From Deltaproteobacteria bacterium (GTDB lineage: Bacteria; Bdellovibrionota_B; Oligoflexia; Oligoflexales; Bog-1112), in NCBI GenBank assembly GCA_016186945.1, contig JACPKR010000072.1, positions 20,662-84,661 of the forward strand: a stretch of DNA of 64,000 nucleotides. Reading direction: 5' to 3'. Shown in pieces: positions 17,413 through 26,719 of this stretch; position 1 is the first letter of the stretch, and each line of letters opens with the position of its first letter. Both the position numbers and the translations under genes were made by a program. The notes below the pieces were generated by a model that was not told where the DNA came from, searched no databases, and worked only from the letters and a program-made list of their open reading frames with translations.

Positions 17413-17440
17413 TTGGAGTAAAGTCAAGACTTTTCTCCAA
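17413..17440. promoter_or_regulatory. 28-bp palindrome over the ATPase (copy 2) promoter, probable operator
   Basis: Arms ttggagtaaagtc and gacttttctccaa are inverted repeats of 13 bases with one mismatch and a 2-base centre. The palindrome overlaps the minus-strand TTGACT -35 element, which suits repression. The factor is unknown. Nothing else was identified in the next 100 bases towards the fic operators. Confidence 0.5.
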
Positions 17441-17548
17441 TTACGTGACGTTTAGTCGTAAACTTAGAAGTGAAATGATATTCCCTTTGGGCTTGCTGAT
17501 GATCACCTTCAATCAAAAATACAAAAATAATAGCGACTTAGCGTCTGT

Positions 17549-17618
17549 GAGCCGAATATCCACAGTATTCGGCTCAGAATATCTGTATTTTTGAGCCGAA
17601 TAGGGTTACAATCGGCTC
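17549..17618. promoter_or_regulatory. two GAGCCGA palindromes upstream of fic, probable tandem operators
   Basis: Site 1 is GAGCCGAATA-7-TATTCGGCTC (17549-17575), perfect over 10 bp. Site 2 is GAGCCGA-12-TCGGCTC (17593-17618), perfect over 7 bp. The four half-sites share one sequence and end 20 bases before the fic start. A TACAAT at 17607-17612 inside site 2 could be a -10 element. Operator function is inferred. Confidence 0.6.
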
Positions 17619-17637
17619 AACAAGAAAAAGGGCGGCA

Positions 17638-18738
17638 ATGACGTACATATGGGAGAGAGATGATTGGCCGGAATTCAGGTGGGACTCTACATTAGTAGAA
17701 AAGCAGGTTTATGCTTATGTGAAGGAAGCGAGTTCTTTAATTGGTCAGGCTTCTCTTTTCACGAGTGAAAGAACAACAGAAGCGTTGGTCGATCTGATGG
17801 TCTCGGAGGCTGTTAAAACCTCTCAAATAGAAGGAGAGTTTTTCAGCAGGAAAGATGTACGGTCGTCCATACTCAATCAATTGGGAATTAGAAAGACGAT
17901 TGAACGCGTGCGTGATCCTGGCGCAGAAGGAGTTGCATCTCTTATGATTGCTGTTCGAGATCAATTTCGGGAGCCTTTGACGGAACAACGATTATTCGAG
18001 TGGCATAGTTTGCTTATGTCAAGACCCATTGATAGAAAGCGCTTAGCTGTTGGGAAATGGAGGACATCAACGAAGTCCATGCGGATTATTTCGGGACCTA
18101 TGGGTCGGAAAAAGGTCCACTATGAAGCACCGCCATCGCATCGGGTGCCGCGGGAGATGGAAACATTCATAGGCTGGTTTAACGAAAGTAAGGACTTGAA
18201 AGGCCCTATACGAGCTGGAGTCGCCCACCTTTATTTTGAATGCATCCATCCCTTCGATGATGGTAATGGACGCATTGGACGTGCCTTATCTGAGACGGCT
18301 TTGTCTCAAGATTTAGGTTCCCCCGTGCTCCTTAGTCTATCCACAACGATCCAAGCACACCGGCGGAGTTATTATGATGAACTGTCTAAGGCAAGTCGAG
18401 GGGATCTCGATATTACCGAGTGGCTGGTCTGGTTTACCCAAGTGATCTTGGACTCACAGTTGCAGGCTAAGGGACAGATTGAATTTGTTCTCAAGAAGGC
18501 TCGTTTTTGGGATCATCATGCTGAGCATATCAATAAGAGACAGGTCAAAGTGTTGCAAAGGATGTTCAAGGAGGGACCAAAGGGATTCTCTGGTGGCATC
18601 ACCGCGCAAAAATATATGAAAATTGCCGCTTGCTCAAAAGCCACCGCTACGCGCGACTTAAGCGATTTGAATACAAAAGGCTGTTTGAAAAGACTTGCAA
18701 GCGGTGGTCGAAGTACGCATTATGAAATTAATCTATAG
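17638..18738 (+). CDS. Fic-domain protein (class II-type) with DUF4172 N-terminus and wHTH-like C-terminus
   Basis: This 366-residue protein starts with a DUF4172 segment (YIWERDDWPEFRWD). A class II inhibitory-helix motif (S/T)xxxE(G/N) follows as TSQIEG at 61-66. The Fic core is HPFDDGNGR at 204-212 with catalytic His204 and the ATP-binding Arg212. Fic proteins usually transfer AMP from ATP to hydroxyl side chains of target proteins and are held inactive by the inhibitory glutamate. The last ~80 residues (KVLQRMFKEG...KATATRDLSDL) read as a winged helix-turn-helix, common in this subfamily. All key residues are intact. The ATG has AAGGG upstream. Paired palindromes lie just before the gene. 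Its TAG stop coincides with the left end of a dispersed repeat. Confidence 0.92.
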   Translation: MTYIWERDDWPEFRWDSTLVEKQVYAYVKEASSLIGQASLFTSERTTEALVDLMVSEAVKTSQIEGEFFSRKDVRSSILNQLGIRKTIERVRDPGAEGVASLMIAVRDQFREPLTEQRLFEWHSLLMSRPIDRKRLAVGKWRTSTKSMRIISGPMGRKKVHYEAPPSHRVPREMETFIGWFNESKDLKGPIRAGVAHLYFECIHPFDDGNGRIGRALSETALSQDLGSPVLLSLSTTIQAHRRSYYDELSKASRGDLDITEWLVWFTQVILDSQLQAKGQIEFVLKKARFWDHHAEHINKRQVKVLQRMFKEGPKGFSGGITAQKYMKIAACSKATATRDLSDLNTKGCLKRLASGGRSTHYEINL

Positions 18739-18843
18739 TATTTGAGAAAAAGAATTCGTGGAGAGGACCTTTTTTGAAAAAAAGTTCCCCTCCACACCTC
18801 CCCCCAAAAAACTTTAGATATTGAAGTTTTTGAAAAGGGGCTT
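18735..18843. repeat. 109-bp dispersed hairpin repeat (copy A)
   Basis: The segment differs from copy B at 28661-28769 at only two bases. It contains a long near-perfect stem (GTGGAG...CTCCAC, 18758-18795; 16 of 18 positions pair) whose apex is T6-G-A7, followed by a C-rich tract. It begins at the TATAG that supplies the fic stop codon and ends against the stop codon of the convergent lipoprotein gene. The shape could act as a bidirectional terminator or a small mobile element. Confidence 0.85.
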
Positions 18844-20755
18844 ACTGCTGTAGTTTCTGGTATTCGATCTTCAGTTCCTCGTGCTCGATCTTCCTTGTAT
18901 CCCAGTCCGCCCTCTTGGGGGGGAGAAAAACGTCAGCAGCATAGGCATCTAAATCTCCCTTATAGTCGGTCTGAAATCGCCGCCATTCTTCCAAGTCTTT
19001 CACAAAAACCATTGTTTCTGCTTCGCTGCCCCGAGTCTTTTCAAGCCACCTATCGAGTTCACTCTTCCGTGCAGGTGGTAATGCGAACCCTGAGAAGTCC
19101 TTATTCGCTAGCTTAGCTTGCAGATAGGCAAGCTCTTCATTCACCACATTGGGTTCACCCTTGACCCTCTCGGAGAATATCCCAGCTCCCTTCAATCTGT
19201 CCTCAAGGGGCCCAAATTTTTTCATTAAGTTAAAGCGAAAGGAATCACCGATAGACAACTCAAGCCCATTCCTAACAGCTTCTATATCCTTCGAGAAGAG
19301 GACTCCTCCGTTTTTATAGTAGGCTTCCAAACCCATGCTCAGTCTCGTATTTCTTTGGAGGTGATACGCAGAAAGCTGGGAAAAACTATCCACAGTGAGA
19401 GCTTCCCCATCACCGGTTCTTCCTGCATAGGCAGCACTCTCCTTCGAGACCGGTCCGTCTTTATCGAAGAAATTTCTGAAAGACCGATATTGCCTAAGCT
19501 CTTGTTCGGCAATGCGAACTGCATCCCCAAGCGTAGTCAACTGAGCCTGAAGATTGACGATCTCTTTCCATTTAACGGAATCCATCCTCTTTGAAAGAGC
19601 GATCATGAAAGCATCCGCATCGCCCAATGATAATTTTGCATCTTTTTGCCTAAGCTGCGTGGTCAAATCTCCAAGTCTTCTTCCATCAGGCAAAAGTAGG
19701 GTTTCGTTGAACTTGGCAAGTCTGACACCCAATTCTTCTTGGATTCTCAAATAGTTTTCCAGTACGTCTAATTGCCGTGTCGGGGTGCCCGTAGGGAAGT
19801 TTAACCACTGCTGCTTGAACTTCTCAAATGCAACTCTAAAAGGGTTTGTTGGGCCGCAATATGCAGCATAATTTTCCAAACGTTGGGCAAGGGGCTTAAC
19901 TTCACTGTTTACCATTCCTTCAAAGGATGAACCTAAACTGCGTGCCTTCTCAGCGAGGGGTTTTTCTAGAAGAAGAATTCCTGCGCCCACGCTAGGTTTG
20001 CTGCTTCGGACCTCCACCTGTTTTGCTGTTTTGGGATCGGGGGCCTCTTTCGCCGGAGCTGGGGATTCGCTTGCCGGTGTTCGCTTCGGTGCTGGGACAA
20101 TCACGCCTTGCGGAGGAACCCCGCCCTCAAAACGCACAGGCTCGTAGTTTGTGTCCAAATCTCTGAACCCTTGGGGAACGGGAAACTCTTCAGGAGCTAA
20201 CTCCACAGTTCTTGTCCCCAGGTTTGAATTCTGCCGTACCCTTGGTAAATTAGGCGCTGATGAAATAACCCGTGGGCTTTCCCACATTCGACGCAGCTCA
20301 TCTACGCGCACCCTGGCGGTAGTTTGGGGCTCAACACGTGGCGTAGGACTAGCAGGTCCTTCTTCGAACGCACGCGCCAAAGTTTTTACATTACCAAGAA
20401 GACCCAAGCCGGAACCTCCTTCCCATTCCCCTTCACCCTTTAACTCATCGCTGTAAACGTAGTATCGAATGAAACCGTCCTCCCCTACGTACTCCTTCAT
20501 CGAATCGTCCATAGTCAAGTTAAGCACTGGTAGATAAATTTGCGTCAGGGGACGAGTGAAATCAAAAGCTTCCGCATTCTCTCTTGGATGAAGCGACCCT
20601 TCAAAGGGCTCCAACAAAAGCAAATCATTGCCCGGACTTGATGAGTTTGTTTGTGCTGCCTGGGTCAATTCTTGACTCGGGCTACGGTCATGTTTCTTGC
20701 AGGCTAAAATATTCAAAAGGACAATCGAGACCAAAAACTTCACCCAAGTATTCAT
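18842..20755 (-). CDS. hypothetical lipoprotein, Pro-rich then helical
   Basis: This 637-residue protein is not recognised. The start at 20755 has GGAG six bases upstream. It gives a lipoprotein leader (WVKFLVSIVLLNILAC) with Cys19 as the likely lipidation site; the frame is open 16 codons further upstream without a signal. Residues about 120-270 are low-complexity and rich in Pro, Ala and Glu. The C-terminal ~350 residues are charged and helical, possibly coiled coil (for example AQLTTLGDAVRIAEQELRQY). No catalytic motif was seen. It lies downstream of sdhB in the same direction with a 57-base gap, but has its own ribosome site. A surface or periplasmic structural role is possible; function is unknown. 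Confidence 0.7.
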   Translation of the reverse strand: MNTWVKFLVSIVLLNILACKKHDRSPSQELTQAAQTNSSSPGNDLLLLEPFEGSLHPRENAEAFDFTRPLTQIYLPVLNLTMDDSMKEYVGEDGFIRYYVYSDELKGEGEWEGGSGLGLLGNVKTLARAFEEGPASPTPRVEPQTTARVRVDELRRMWESPRVISSAPNLPRVRQNSNLGTRTVELAPEEFPVPQGFRDLDTNYEPVRFEGGVPPQGVIVPAPKRTPASESPAPAKEAPDPKTAKQVEVRSSKPSVGAGILLLEKPLAEKARSLGSSFEGMVNSEVKPLAQRLENYAAYCGPTNPFRVAFEKFKQQWLNFPTGTPTRQLDVLENYLRIQEELGVRLAKFNETLLLPDGRRLGDLTTQLRQKDAKLSLGDADAFMIALSKRMDSVKWKEIVNLQAQLTTLGDAVRIAEQELRQYRSFRNFFDKDGPVSKESAAYAGRTGDGEALTVDSFSQLSAYHLQRNTRLSMGLEAYYKNGGVLFSKDIEAVRNGLELSIGDSFRFNLMKKFGPLEDRLKGAGIFSERVKGEPNVVNEELAYLQAKLANKDFSGFALPPARKSELDRWLEKTRGSEAETMVFVKDLEEWRRFQTDYKGDLDAYAADVFLPPKRADWDTRKIEHEELKIEYQKLQQ

Positions 20756-20812
20756 TTTCAATCTCCAGATCGAGGGTGATCGTCGGGGCTGATGCAAGGT
20801 CATGGCCTCGTT

Positions 20813-21565
20813 TTAGCCCTCTTCGCTCACCAATGCTGCAGAGGCAAATTCCCTATTAAGCCGCGCGATGTGCTCCACACTGATTTCCTTTGGGCAAACA
20901 GCTTCGCATTCCAGAGTGTTTGTACAGCCGCCAAAACTCTCGTTTTCCATCTGGCGCAGCATGTTAAGCACCCTACGAGCACGCTCCGGTTGACCTTGAG
21001 GGAGAAGGGAGAGCTGCGAGACTTTGGCAGAAACAAAAAGCATAGCTGATGCGTTCTTGCACGCTGCCACACAAGCTCCACAACCGATGCAGGCAGCGGC
21101 ATCCATCGCCTTGTCGGCGCATTGTTTCGGTACGGGTAAACAATTTGCGTCCTGAGCCCCCCCCGCATTGACCGACACAAACCCACCCGCCTGCATGATC
21201 CGATCAAAAGCACTCCTGTCCGTTACCAAGTCACGGATGACAGGAAAACCTTTCGCTCGCCAAGGCTCTATGTAAATCTCTTCCCCATCACGAAACGACC
21301 GCATGTGCAATTGACACACCGTCGTCCCTCTCTGAGGACCGTGAGCTGTCCCATTGATTACCAGTGAACAGGCGCCACAGATCCCCTCTCGACAATCATG
21401 ATCGAACGCTATCGGATCCTTTCCCTGTGTGATCAACTCTTCATTAACCACATCAAGCATTTCAAGAAAAGACATCGAAGAACTAATATTCTGCGGAGTG
21501 TAGGTTTCAAATCTGCCGGTATCATCCTTACTCTTCTGTCGCCAAACTTTTAAGGTAACTCTCAT
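20813..21565 (-). CDS. sdhB: succinate dehydrogenase/fumarate reductase iron-sulfur subunit
   Basis: The 250-residue protein carries electrons from the flavin of SdhA to the membrane quinone site through three Fe-S clusters. The [2Fe-2S] ligands are C58, C63, C66 and C84 in [10 protein letters not shown]...C. The [4Fe-4S] ligands lie in [11 protein letters not shown] (159-169). The [3Fe-4S] region is [12 protein letters not shown] (214-224). The form of these motifs is that of the Bacillus/epsilonproteobacterial enzyme rather than E. coli. The ATG overlaps the sdhA stop by four bases, indicating coupled translation. It is the last gene of sdhCAB. Whether the complex works mainly as succinate dehydrogenase or fumarate reductase cannot be told from sequence. 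Confidence 0.96.
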   Translation of the reverse strand: MRVTLKVWRQKSKDDTGRFETYTPQNISSSMSFLEMLDVVNEELITQGKDPIAFDHDCREGICGACSLVINGTAHGPQRGTTVCQLHMRSFRDGEEIYIEPWRAKGFPVIRDLVTDRSAFDRIMQAGGFVSVNAGGAQDANCLPVPKQCADKAMDAAACIGCGACVAACKNASAMLFVSAKVSQLSLLPQGQPERARRVLNMLRQMENESFGGCTNTLECEAVCPKEISVEHIARLNREFASAALVSEEG

Positions 21566-23472
21566 TTATAGCTCCTCGTGGCGAGCTGCACGGTTTCAAA
21601 CTCCAAGGCTTCCTGATGTCGCACTGGCTTTTCATCCCCCTTGTATTCCCACACTGCAACGTGCTTGAAACGCTCATCGTTGCGACGCGCCTCACCATCA
21701 TCCGTCTGAAACTCTTCGCGGAAATGACCTCCGCAAGACTCTTCACGCTCCAACGCATCCATACACATCAACTCTGCAAATTCGAAGTAATCTTCGACAC
21801 GCCCCGCTCGCTCTAACTGCTGATTGAACTCCTCATTACCACCTTTCACCAACAAGTTCTTATAAAACTCCTCACGAAGCTCGGGAATCTTACGCAAAGC
21901 CTTCATCAGACCATCCTTGTTACGCGCCATCCCACAGTGCTCCCACATGATGCTTCCCAACTCCCGGTGGAAGGAAGCAGGTGAGCGCTTGCCTTTTATA
22001 GAAAGCAGGCGATACATACGGTCCCGAACCGACTTTTCAAGCTCCGCAAATTCAGCGCTGTCAACCGATACCTGCTCGCGAGGAGTCGAGGCCAAATAGT
22101 TTGCCAGTGTGTACGGTAGAACGAAGTAACCGTCCGCTAAACCTTGCATCAATGCGCTGGCACCCAAGCGATTCGCTCCATGATCGGAAAAGTTAGCTTC
22201 GCCAATCACAAAAAGACCAGGAATCGTGCTCTGTAAATCATAATCCACCCACAACCCACCCATCGTATAGTGGACCGCAGGATAGATTCTCATCGGAACA
22301 TTGTACGGATTTTCGTCCGTGATCTTCTGATACATGTGAAACAAGTTGCCATAACGCTCGCGAATCTTGTCTTCTCCCAACCTAGCTATGGCATCAGAAA
22401 AATCAAGGTAAACACCCAACCCCGACTCACCTATACCCCTTCCTTCATCACATACTTGCTTGGCACTTCGTGAGGCAATATCCCTAGGAGCGAGATTGCC
22501 AAAACTGGGGTACTTGCGCTCCAAATAATAGTCTCGTTCATTTTCGGGAATCTCCACAGGTATACGCTTGTCACCCTTTTTCTTGGGAACCCAAACGCGC
22601 CCATCATTTCGCAAAGACTCCGACATCAAGGTAAGCTTCGACTGATAGTCCCCACTGACAGGAATACAAGTGGGATGAATTTGCGTAAAACATGGGTTAG
22701 CAAACCCAGCACCCCGCCTGTAAGCTCGAAACGTCGCTGTGACGTTGCATCCAATCGCGTTGGTCGAAAGATAGAAGACATTCCCATACCCACCTGTCGC
22801 CAAAACAACAGCGTCAGCAAGATGGCGTCGAATGACACCCGTTTTTAAGTTACGAGTGATGATGCCCTTTGCTCGACCATTCACAACAACCACGTCGAGC
22901 ATTTCCGTGCGTTCATGCATGTTGACCATGCCTAGCCCGATTTGCCGACTCAGGGATGAATATGCCCCCAACAATAACTGCTGTCCCGTCTGCCCCCGTG
23001 CATAGAAGGTCCGCGAAACCTGTGCGCCACCAAATGAGCGATTGGCAAGAAGCCCCCCATACTCTCGAGCAAAGGGGACTCCCTGAGCAACCGCCTGGTC
23101 AATAATCTGTGCCGAAACCTGTGCAAGACGATATACATTCGCCTCTCGCGAACGGAAATCTCCACCTTTCACCGTATCGTAAAAAAGACGGTAAATGCTG
23201 TCTCCATCCCCCTGATAATTCTTTGCAGCGTTTATCCCCCCCTGAGCCGCAATACTGTGCGCCCTTCTGGAACTGTCCTGAAAACAAAACGCATCGACAA
23301 AATACCCAAGCTCGGCGAGCGTTGCCGCTGCTGACGCCCCCGCTAAACCCGTACCTACAACAATGATGCGATACTTGCGTTTGTTGGCAGGTGCCACTAG
23401 CTTCATCTCAAATTTTCGCCGATCCCACTTTTCCGCTAACGGCCCCGAAGGAATCTTTGCATCAAGTTTCAT
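21562..23472 (-). CDS. sdhA: succinate dehydrogenase/fumarate reductase flavoprotein subunit
   Basis: The catalytic subunit (636 residues) interconverts succinate and fumarate with covalently bound FAD. The Rossmann motif GTGLAGAS is at 40-47. HSIAAQGG at 72-79 contains the histidine that links FAD in this family. Further down are [16 protein letters not shown] and [12 protein letters not shown], which shape the active and FAD sites. The length agrees with Bacillus- or Wolinella-type SdhA/FrdA. It sits 7 bases after sdhC and overlaps sdhB, so the three form one operon encoding a membrane-bound complex on the cytoplasmic face. Confidence 0.97.
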   Translation of the reverse strand: MKLDAKIPSGPLAEKWDRRKFEMKLVAPANKRKYRIIVVGTGLAGASAAATLAELGYFVDAFCFQDSSRRAHSIAAQGGINAAKNYQGDGDSIYRLFYDTVKGGDFRSREANVYRLAQVSAQIIDQAVAQGVPFAREYGGLLANRSFGGAQVSRTFYARGQTGQQLLLGAYSSLSRQIGLGMVNMHERTEMLDVVVVNGRAKGIITRNLKTGVIRRHLADAVVLATGGYGNVFYLSTNAIGCNVTATFRAYRRGAGFANPCFTQIHPTCIPVSGDYQSKLTLMSESLRNDGRVWVPKKKGDKRIPVEIPENERDYYLERKYPSFGNLAPRDIASRSAKQVCDEGRGIGESGLGVYLDFSDAIARLGEDKIRERYGNLFHMYQKITDENPYNVPMRIYPAVHYTMGGLWVDYDLQSTIPGLFVIGEANFSDHGANRLGASALMQGLADGYFVLPYTLANYLASTPREQVSVDSAEFAELEKSVRDRMYRLLSIKGKRSPASFHRELGSIMWEHCGMARNKDGLMKALRKIPELREEFYKNLLVKGGNEEFNQQLERAGRVEDYFEFAELMCMDALEREESCGGHFREEFQTDDGEARRNDERFKHVAVWEYKGDEKPVRHQEALEFETVQLATRSYK

Positions 23473-23479
23473 AACAGTC

Positions 23480-24148
23480 CTAGCTTACAAATCCAAAATA
23501 TATAGAAATAGGTAAGGAGATAAACCCAAGCGCCAATATTATGCTCAACAAAATGCTCAAGCTTTTTACGACACCGTTGTACTTTGAATGGTTAACACCC
23601 AAAGTTTGAAAAAAACTCACCAGCCCATGATTCAAATGCATCATAAGCAACACAATCGAGAGAACATAAAAAGAACTCACCACGGAAGACTGAAAACTAA
23701 GTACCATCATCGCATGAACATCGAAATCCCCTAGCCCCGCAAACTCCTCTTTATGCGTCCACCTGAATGTAAAATGAGCTAAGTGGTAAAGTGTAAAAGA
23801 AAGTACTACCGCACCACTTAGTAACATCGTTTGGGACGGAAGAGTCGCCTTAACCCTCTTGGTAACCGCATACGCATGAGGTCTTGCTCGCTTGTTAAGA
23901 ACGGAAAGCTTGACACCGGAATATATGTGAACAAAAACTGCAATGATAAGGAATATCCTTGTCGTCCATAACACTACCGGAAACTTTTTTAAGACTTCCG
24001 CATACTGGTTGATCGCGTCCGGCCCTGCATAGAGGAGCATGTTTCCCGACAAGTGCCCCACCAGAAACCCAACGAGAATAAACCCCGACACCGCCATAAG
24101 AAACTTCAAGCCAACCGTCATTGTAAATATGCGACCGAGTCCGTTCAT
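23480..24148 (-). CDS. sdhC: succinate dehydrogenase cytochrome b subunit (single-subunit, Bacillus/Wolinella type)
   Basis: The 222-residue integral membrane protein anchors SdhAB and carries haem b and the quinone site. Five hydrophobic segments can be seen. Histidines within or next to them ([26 protein letters not shown]) are candidate haem ligands, as in the di-haem B. subtilis SdhC and Wolinella FrdC. One large subunit replaces the SdhC/SdhD pair of gammaproteobacteria. The ATG at 24148 has AGGA seven bases upstream; a TTG three bases earlier is a weaker choice. It is the first gene of sdhCAB and has a promoter-like sequence just upstream. Confidence 0.93.
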   Translation of the reverse strand: MNGLGRIFTMTVGLKFLMAVSGFILVGFLVGHLSGNMLLYAGPDAINQYAEVLKKFPVVLWTTRIFLIIAVFVHIYSGVKLSVLNKRARPHAYAVTKRVKATLPSQTMLLSGAVVLSFTLYHLAHFTFRWTHKEEFAGLGDFDVHAMMVLSFQSSVVSSFYVLSIVLLMMHLNHGLVSFFQTLGVNHSKYNGVVKSLSILLSIILALGFISLPISIYFGFVS

Positions 24149-24187
24149 CAAAAGGTCCTATGTTCCAAGTTACAAAAACATTTGCTC

Positions 24188-24215
24188 ATCATAGTACCTG
24201 AACCTTTCATGACAA
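24188..24215 (-). promoter_or_regulatory. sigma70-type promoter for sdhCAB
   Basis: On the minus strand TTGTCA and TATGAT are separated by 16 bases. They lie 40 bases upstream of the sdhC start, in the gap after the stop of the upstream beta-barrel gene. Confidence 0.5.
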
Positions 24216-24231
24216 CAGAAATTTTGATTGT

Positions 24232-25206
24232 TTACATATTGAGCTGTACAGCAAGGTTGACAGCCTGATGGATAGGCTCTTCATCCAGATACGGCTTGCT
24301 TAAGAGGTAGGAGAGGGAAAAAGATTGATTGACCAAGGCAAGACCACCGGACAACGTGCTTCGTCGTCCTCCAATTTCTACGCCATAACCACCAAGCACC
24401 CGTAAAAGATCCTGTATGCGAACAGAACAAGAAAGTATCCCTAAGCGTTCAAACCCACTCTTTCCGTCAAACTCAACAAGGTAGTCGTCTTCGACAATGA
24501 GTAATTCTTGCTTAACCCGCTGTCTCTGGCGGTAATCGAGGTGGGCTGTCAGGTTGCCGTTCAGCAAGGTATAAGCCAATCCACCTCGATACGTCAGCGG
24601 TGCTATGTCCCTGACTTTCTTATTGCCTGCATTTTCCACAGAAAGACCGAAGCGGAGAGCCGGATTTAAGAGAGCGGCCAAACCGAAACCGAAGGTCACC
24701 CCTCGTTTTGCATCCTCCTCGTTTTCAACACGATTGACGACTTGAACACCGAGACCGGCTGCAAAATTGGAAAAAGCCTGCCCAAAACCTAACGATACCC
24801 TGTTTTTAAGTGGGGAGTCATAATAGTGCTGCCGTCTCCTTTCAACAGGGATAGGCTCATTTGTTTTGTATTCATCCACGAAAGACGTATAGGTAACACC
24901 AGCTGCTATGCTTGAAGTCTTGGAATCTACAATCCCTGCCTGATAGAACTCTCTGCCAAACGTAGGCCAATGATAGCCGGCAGAAAGCTGATACTGCTTT
25001 TCAAACACTAACATCGCTGGATTGGACTTAACCGAATTTTGACCGGAAATAGCAGACATCCCCCCCATGCCTGTCCCGAGAATGTGCCCCCCATCACTTT
25101 CCAGCTCGTCGGGAATACGGCCAGGATATTCCTCACTTTTCGCTAAAAGCTTCGAGGGAAGACAAAAGAGTAAGAAGAACAGAACTTGAACACGCGTTGG
25201 ATTCAT
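24232..25206 (-). CDS. putative outer-membrane beta-barrel protein
   Basis: The 324-residue protein has a signal peptide (VQVLFFLLFCLPSKLLA). Many alternating-hydrophobicity strands of 8-12 residues follow, with Gly/aromatic girdles (QLSAGYHWP, SSIAAGVTYTSF, RVSLGFGQAF, LTAHLDYRQR) and a last strand ending in a hydrophobic residue (AVNLAVQLNM). The early motif GMGGMSAISGQNSVKSNPAML recalls FadL/PorV-like proteins, in which an N-terminal region precedes the barrel. A transport or secretion-accessory role is possible but not shown. The start at 25206 gives the cleanest signal peptide; 25218 is also in frame. It lies between yajC and sdhC in the same direction. Confidence 0.7.
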   Translation of the reverse strand: MNPTRVQVLFFLLFCLPSKLLAKSEEYPGRIPDELESDGGHILGTGMGGMSAISGQNSVKSNPAMLVFEKQYQLSAGYHWPTFGREFYQAGIVDSKTSSIAAGVTYTSFVDEYKTNEPIPVERRRQHYYDSPLKNRVSLGFGQAFSNFAAGLGVQVVNRVENEEDAKRGVTFGFGLAALLNPALRFGLSVENAGNKKVRDIAPLTYRGGLAYTLLNGNLTAHLDYRQRQRVKQELLIVEDDYLVEFDGKSGFERLGILSCSVRIQDLLRVLGGYGVEIGGRRSTLSGGLALVNQSFSLSYLLSKPYLDEEPIHQAVNLAVQLNM

Positions 25207-25276
25207 AAACCCACCCATGGAGTTAGCAGAAGTTCTTTCCTCGATTATCCCGCAAACCAGCGTTATTTCAAATGTC

Positions 25277-25660
25277 CTATTTTTCTTTGGCCGGAACTTT
25301 CGAAACAGGAGCTTCCTGTTTCGGATGTGTCAGGCGCGTGATGTTCTCCTTGAGGATCTTAACCGTGGTCGATCCTAGGTCGAGGACGATGAACGCATCC
25401 GAAATACTTTTGATCCGCCCGATAATGCCCCCACTCGTCACCACCTCATCCCCCACCTGGAGCGAACCAAGAAGATTCGAATGCTCCTTTGATTTTTTCA
25501 CCTGTGGTCTTATTAGAAGAAAATACATTAAGACAAGAATGATCAGAAAAGGAATCATACTCTCAAACATTGACGGCTGGGTGTTTGCTCCCGACGTCGC
25601 AGCTTCCTGCGCCATGGCAACGGTGGAACCGAAAAAAAATGAAAATAGAAAAGCTCTCAT
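25277..25660 (-). CDS. yajC: preprotein translocase subunit YajC
   Basis: This 127-residue protein is the small accessory subunit of the SecDF-YajC complex, which assists Sec-dependent export. A single membrane helix (MIPFLIILVLMYFLLIRPQ) is followed by the diagnostic cytosolic segment KKSKEHSNLLGSLQVGDEVV and the TSGGIIGRI hairpin. An extra N-terminal hydrophobic segment (RAFLFSFFFGSTVAMA) precedes the usual start and looks like a signal peptide. The ATG at 25660 has GGAG six bases upstream; the frame continues further upstream but without support. secD and secF, common neighbours, are not present in the window. Confidence 0.93.
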   Translation of the reverse strand: MRAFLFSFFFGSTVAMAQEAATSGANTQPSMFESMIPFLIILVLMYFLLIRPQVKKSKEHSNLLGSLQVGDEVVTSGGIIGRIKSISDAFIVLDLGSTTVKILKENITRLTHPKQEAPVSKVPAKEK

Positions 25661-25786
25661 TAAAAACTCCATTAATTTACTTGAATTCCTGAATAAAAAT
25701 GAAAAGTTGACTATACAAAGTGAGCTCCCAGCAATCAATTGCAAAACGAGCTGCTTAGCTAGCCAGAACAGCCAGTAAGCAAGGAG

Positions 25787-26683
25787 TTAAATATCCAAGG
25801 TCCCCTTTTCTTGAACAAAGTTCCTTAATTTCTGGATAATTCGTGTTTCGACCTGCCTGACACGCTCACGGGAAATTTTGTACTTCTCGCCAATCTCCTG
25901 CAGCGTCAACGGATGCTCACTGGTCAGGCGAAGCTCGAAAATCTCCTTTTCTCGCCCTTTCAAAACCTTCTTGAAGTCTTGCAAATACTGAGAAAAAATC
26001 AGCCGCACCTGCCGCTCAGCAAGCATATCGTCAATCGACTGCTCCTCCTTATCGACCAGGAAATCCTCCCGATCGGAAGACGACTCCCCAAAACGTAATG
26101 GTGCGTTCAAAGAAAGATCCGGACCCATCAACCTCTTCTGCATCTCTAAAACGTCCTTCTCTGGAACCTTTAGTCGCGCCGCTATCTGCTTCGGGTCAGC
26201 CGTGTCATACTCAGCCAGAAGACGATCCGTCTCTTTCTGAAGATTGTAGTACAATTTGCGTTGCGCAGCTGTCGTCGCGATTTTCACCTGACTGCGATGA
26301 TCCATTAGATATTTCAATATGTAGGCACGGATCCACCACGCAGCATAACTGGCTAGCTTTACACCTTTGTAAGGGTTAAATTTCTTTACGGCCTGCATCA
26401 GACCGTAGTTACCTTCCTGAATGAGGTCGAGTAGATTTGCTTGCGCACGACAAAATTCGTTGGCTATTTTAACAACTAGGCGCAAGTTCGCTGTAATAAG
26501 ACGATGGGCTGCTTTAATATCACTTTCTTCGTAATGCTGTTTGGCTAGCTCAAACTCTTCCTCAGGCGTCAGAAGAGGATATTTCGCGATCTCCTGAAGG
26601 TAGAGTTGTAACGGCGATATTTTAGCAGGGACTCTCGAACCCGCTAGGACAGGAAGTTTACTCACTGGCTTCAATTCCATCAT
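25787..26683 (-). CDS. rpoH: RNA polymerase sigma-32 (RpoH-type) factor
   Basis: The 298-residue sigma factor has all regions of the sigma32 group. Region 1.2/2.1 is PLQLYLQEIAKYPLLTPEEE. Region 2.2-2.4 includes DLIQEGNYGLMQAVKKFNP and YAAWWIRAYILKYLMD. The RpoH box QRKLYYNLQK lies between regions 2 and 3. Region 4.2 is LTLQEIGEKYKISRERVRQVE. The factor directs RNA polymerase to heat-shock promoters in proteobacteria. The RpoH box distinguishes it from RpoD and RpoS. It is divergent from the lipid kinase gene with only 36 bases between the start codons. Confidence 0.93.
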   Translation of the reverse strand: MMELKPVSKLPVLAGSRVPAKISPLQLYLQEIAKYPLLTPEEEFELAKQHYEESDIKAAHRLITANLRLVVKIANEFCRAQANLLDLIQEGNYGLMQAVKKFNPYKGVKLASYAAWWIRAYILKYLMDHRSQVKIATTAAQRKLYYNLQKETDRLLAEYDTADPKQIAARLKVPEKDVLEMQKRLMGPDLSLNAPLRFGESSSDREDFLVDKEEQSIDDMLAERQVRLIFSQYLQDFKKVLKGREKEIFELRLTSEHPLTLQEIGEKYKISRERVRQVETRIIQKLRNFVQEKGTLDI

Positions 26684-26719
26684 TGGTTTGCAAGCAGGCT
26701 AACATTAAAGGATTCCACC

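Noticed and set aside
25272-25778. 168-codon plus-strand ORF opposite yajC
   Set aside because: yajC is a clear family match with a good ribosome site; the antisense frame has none.
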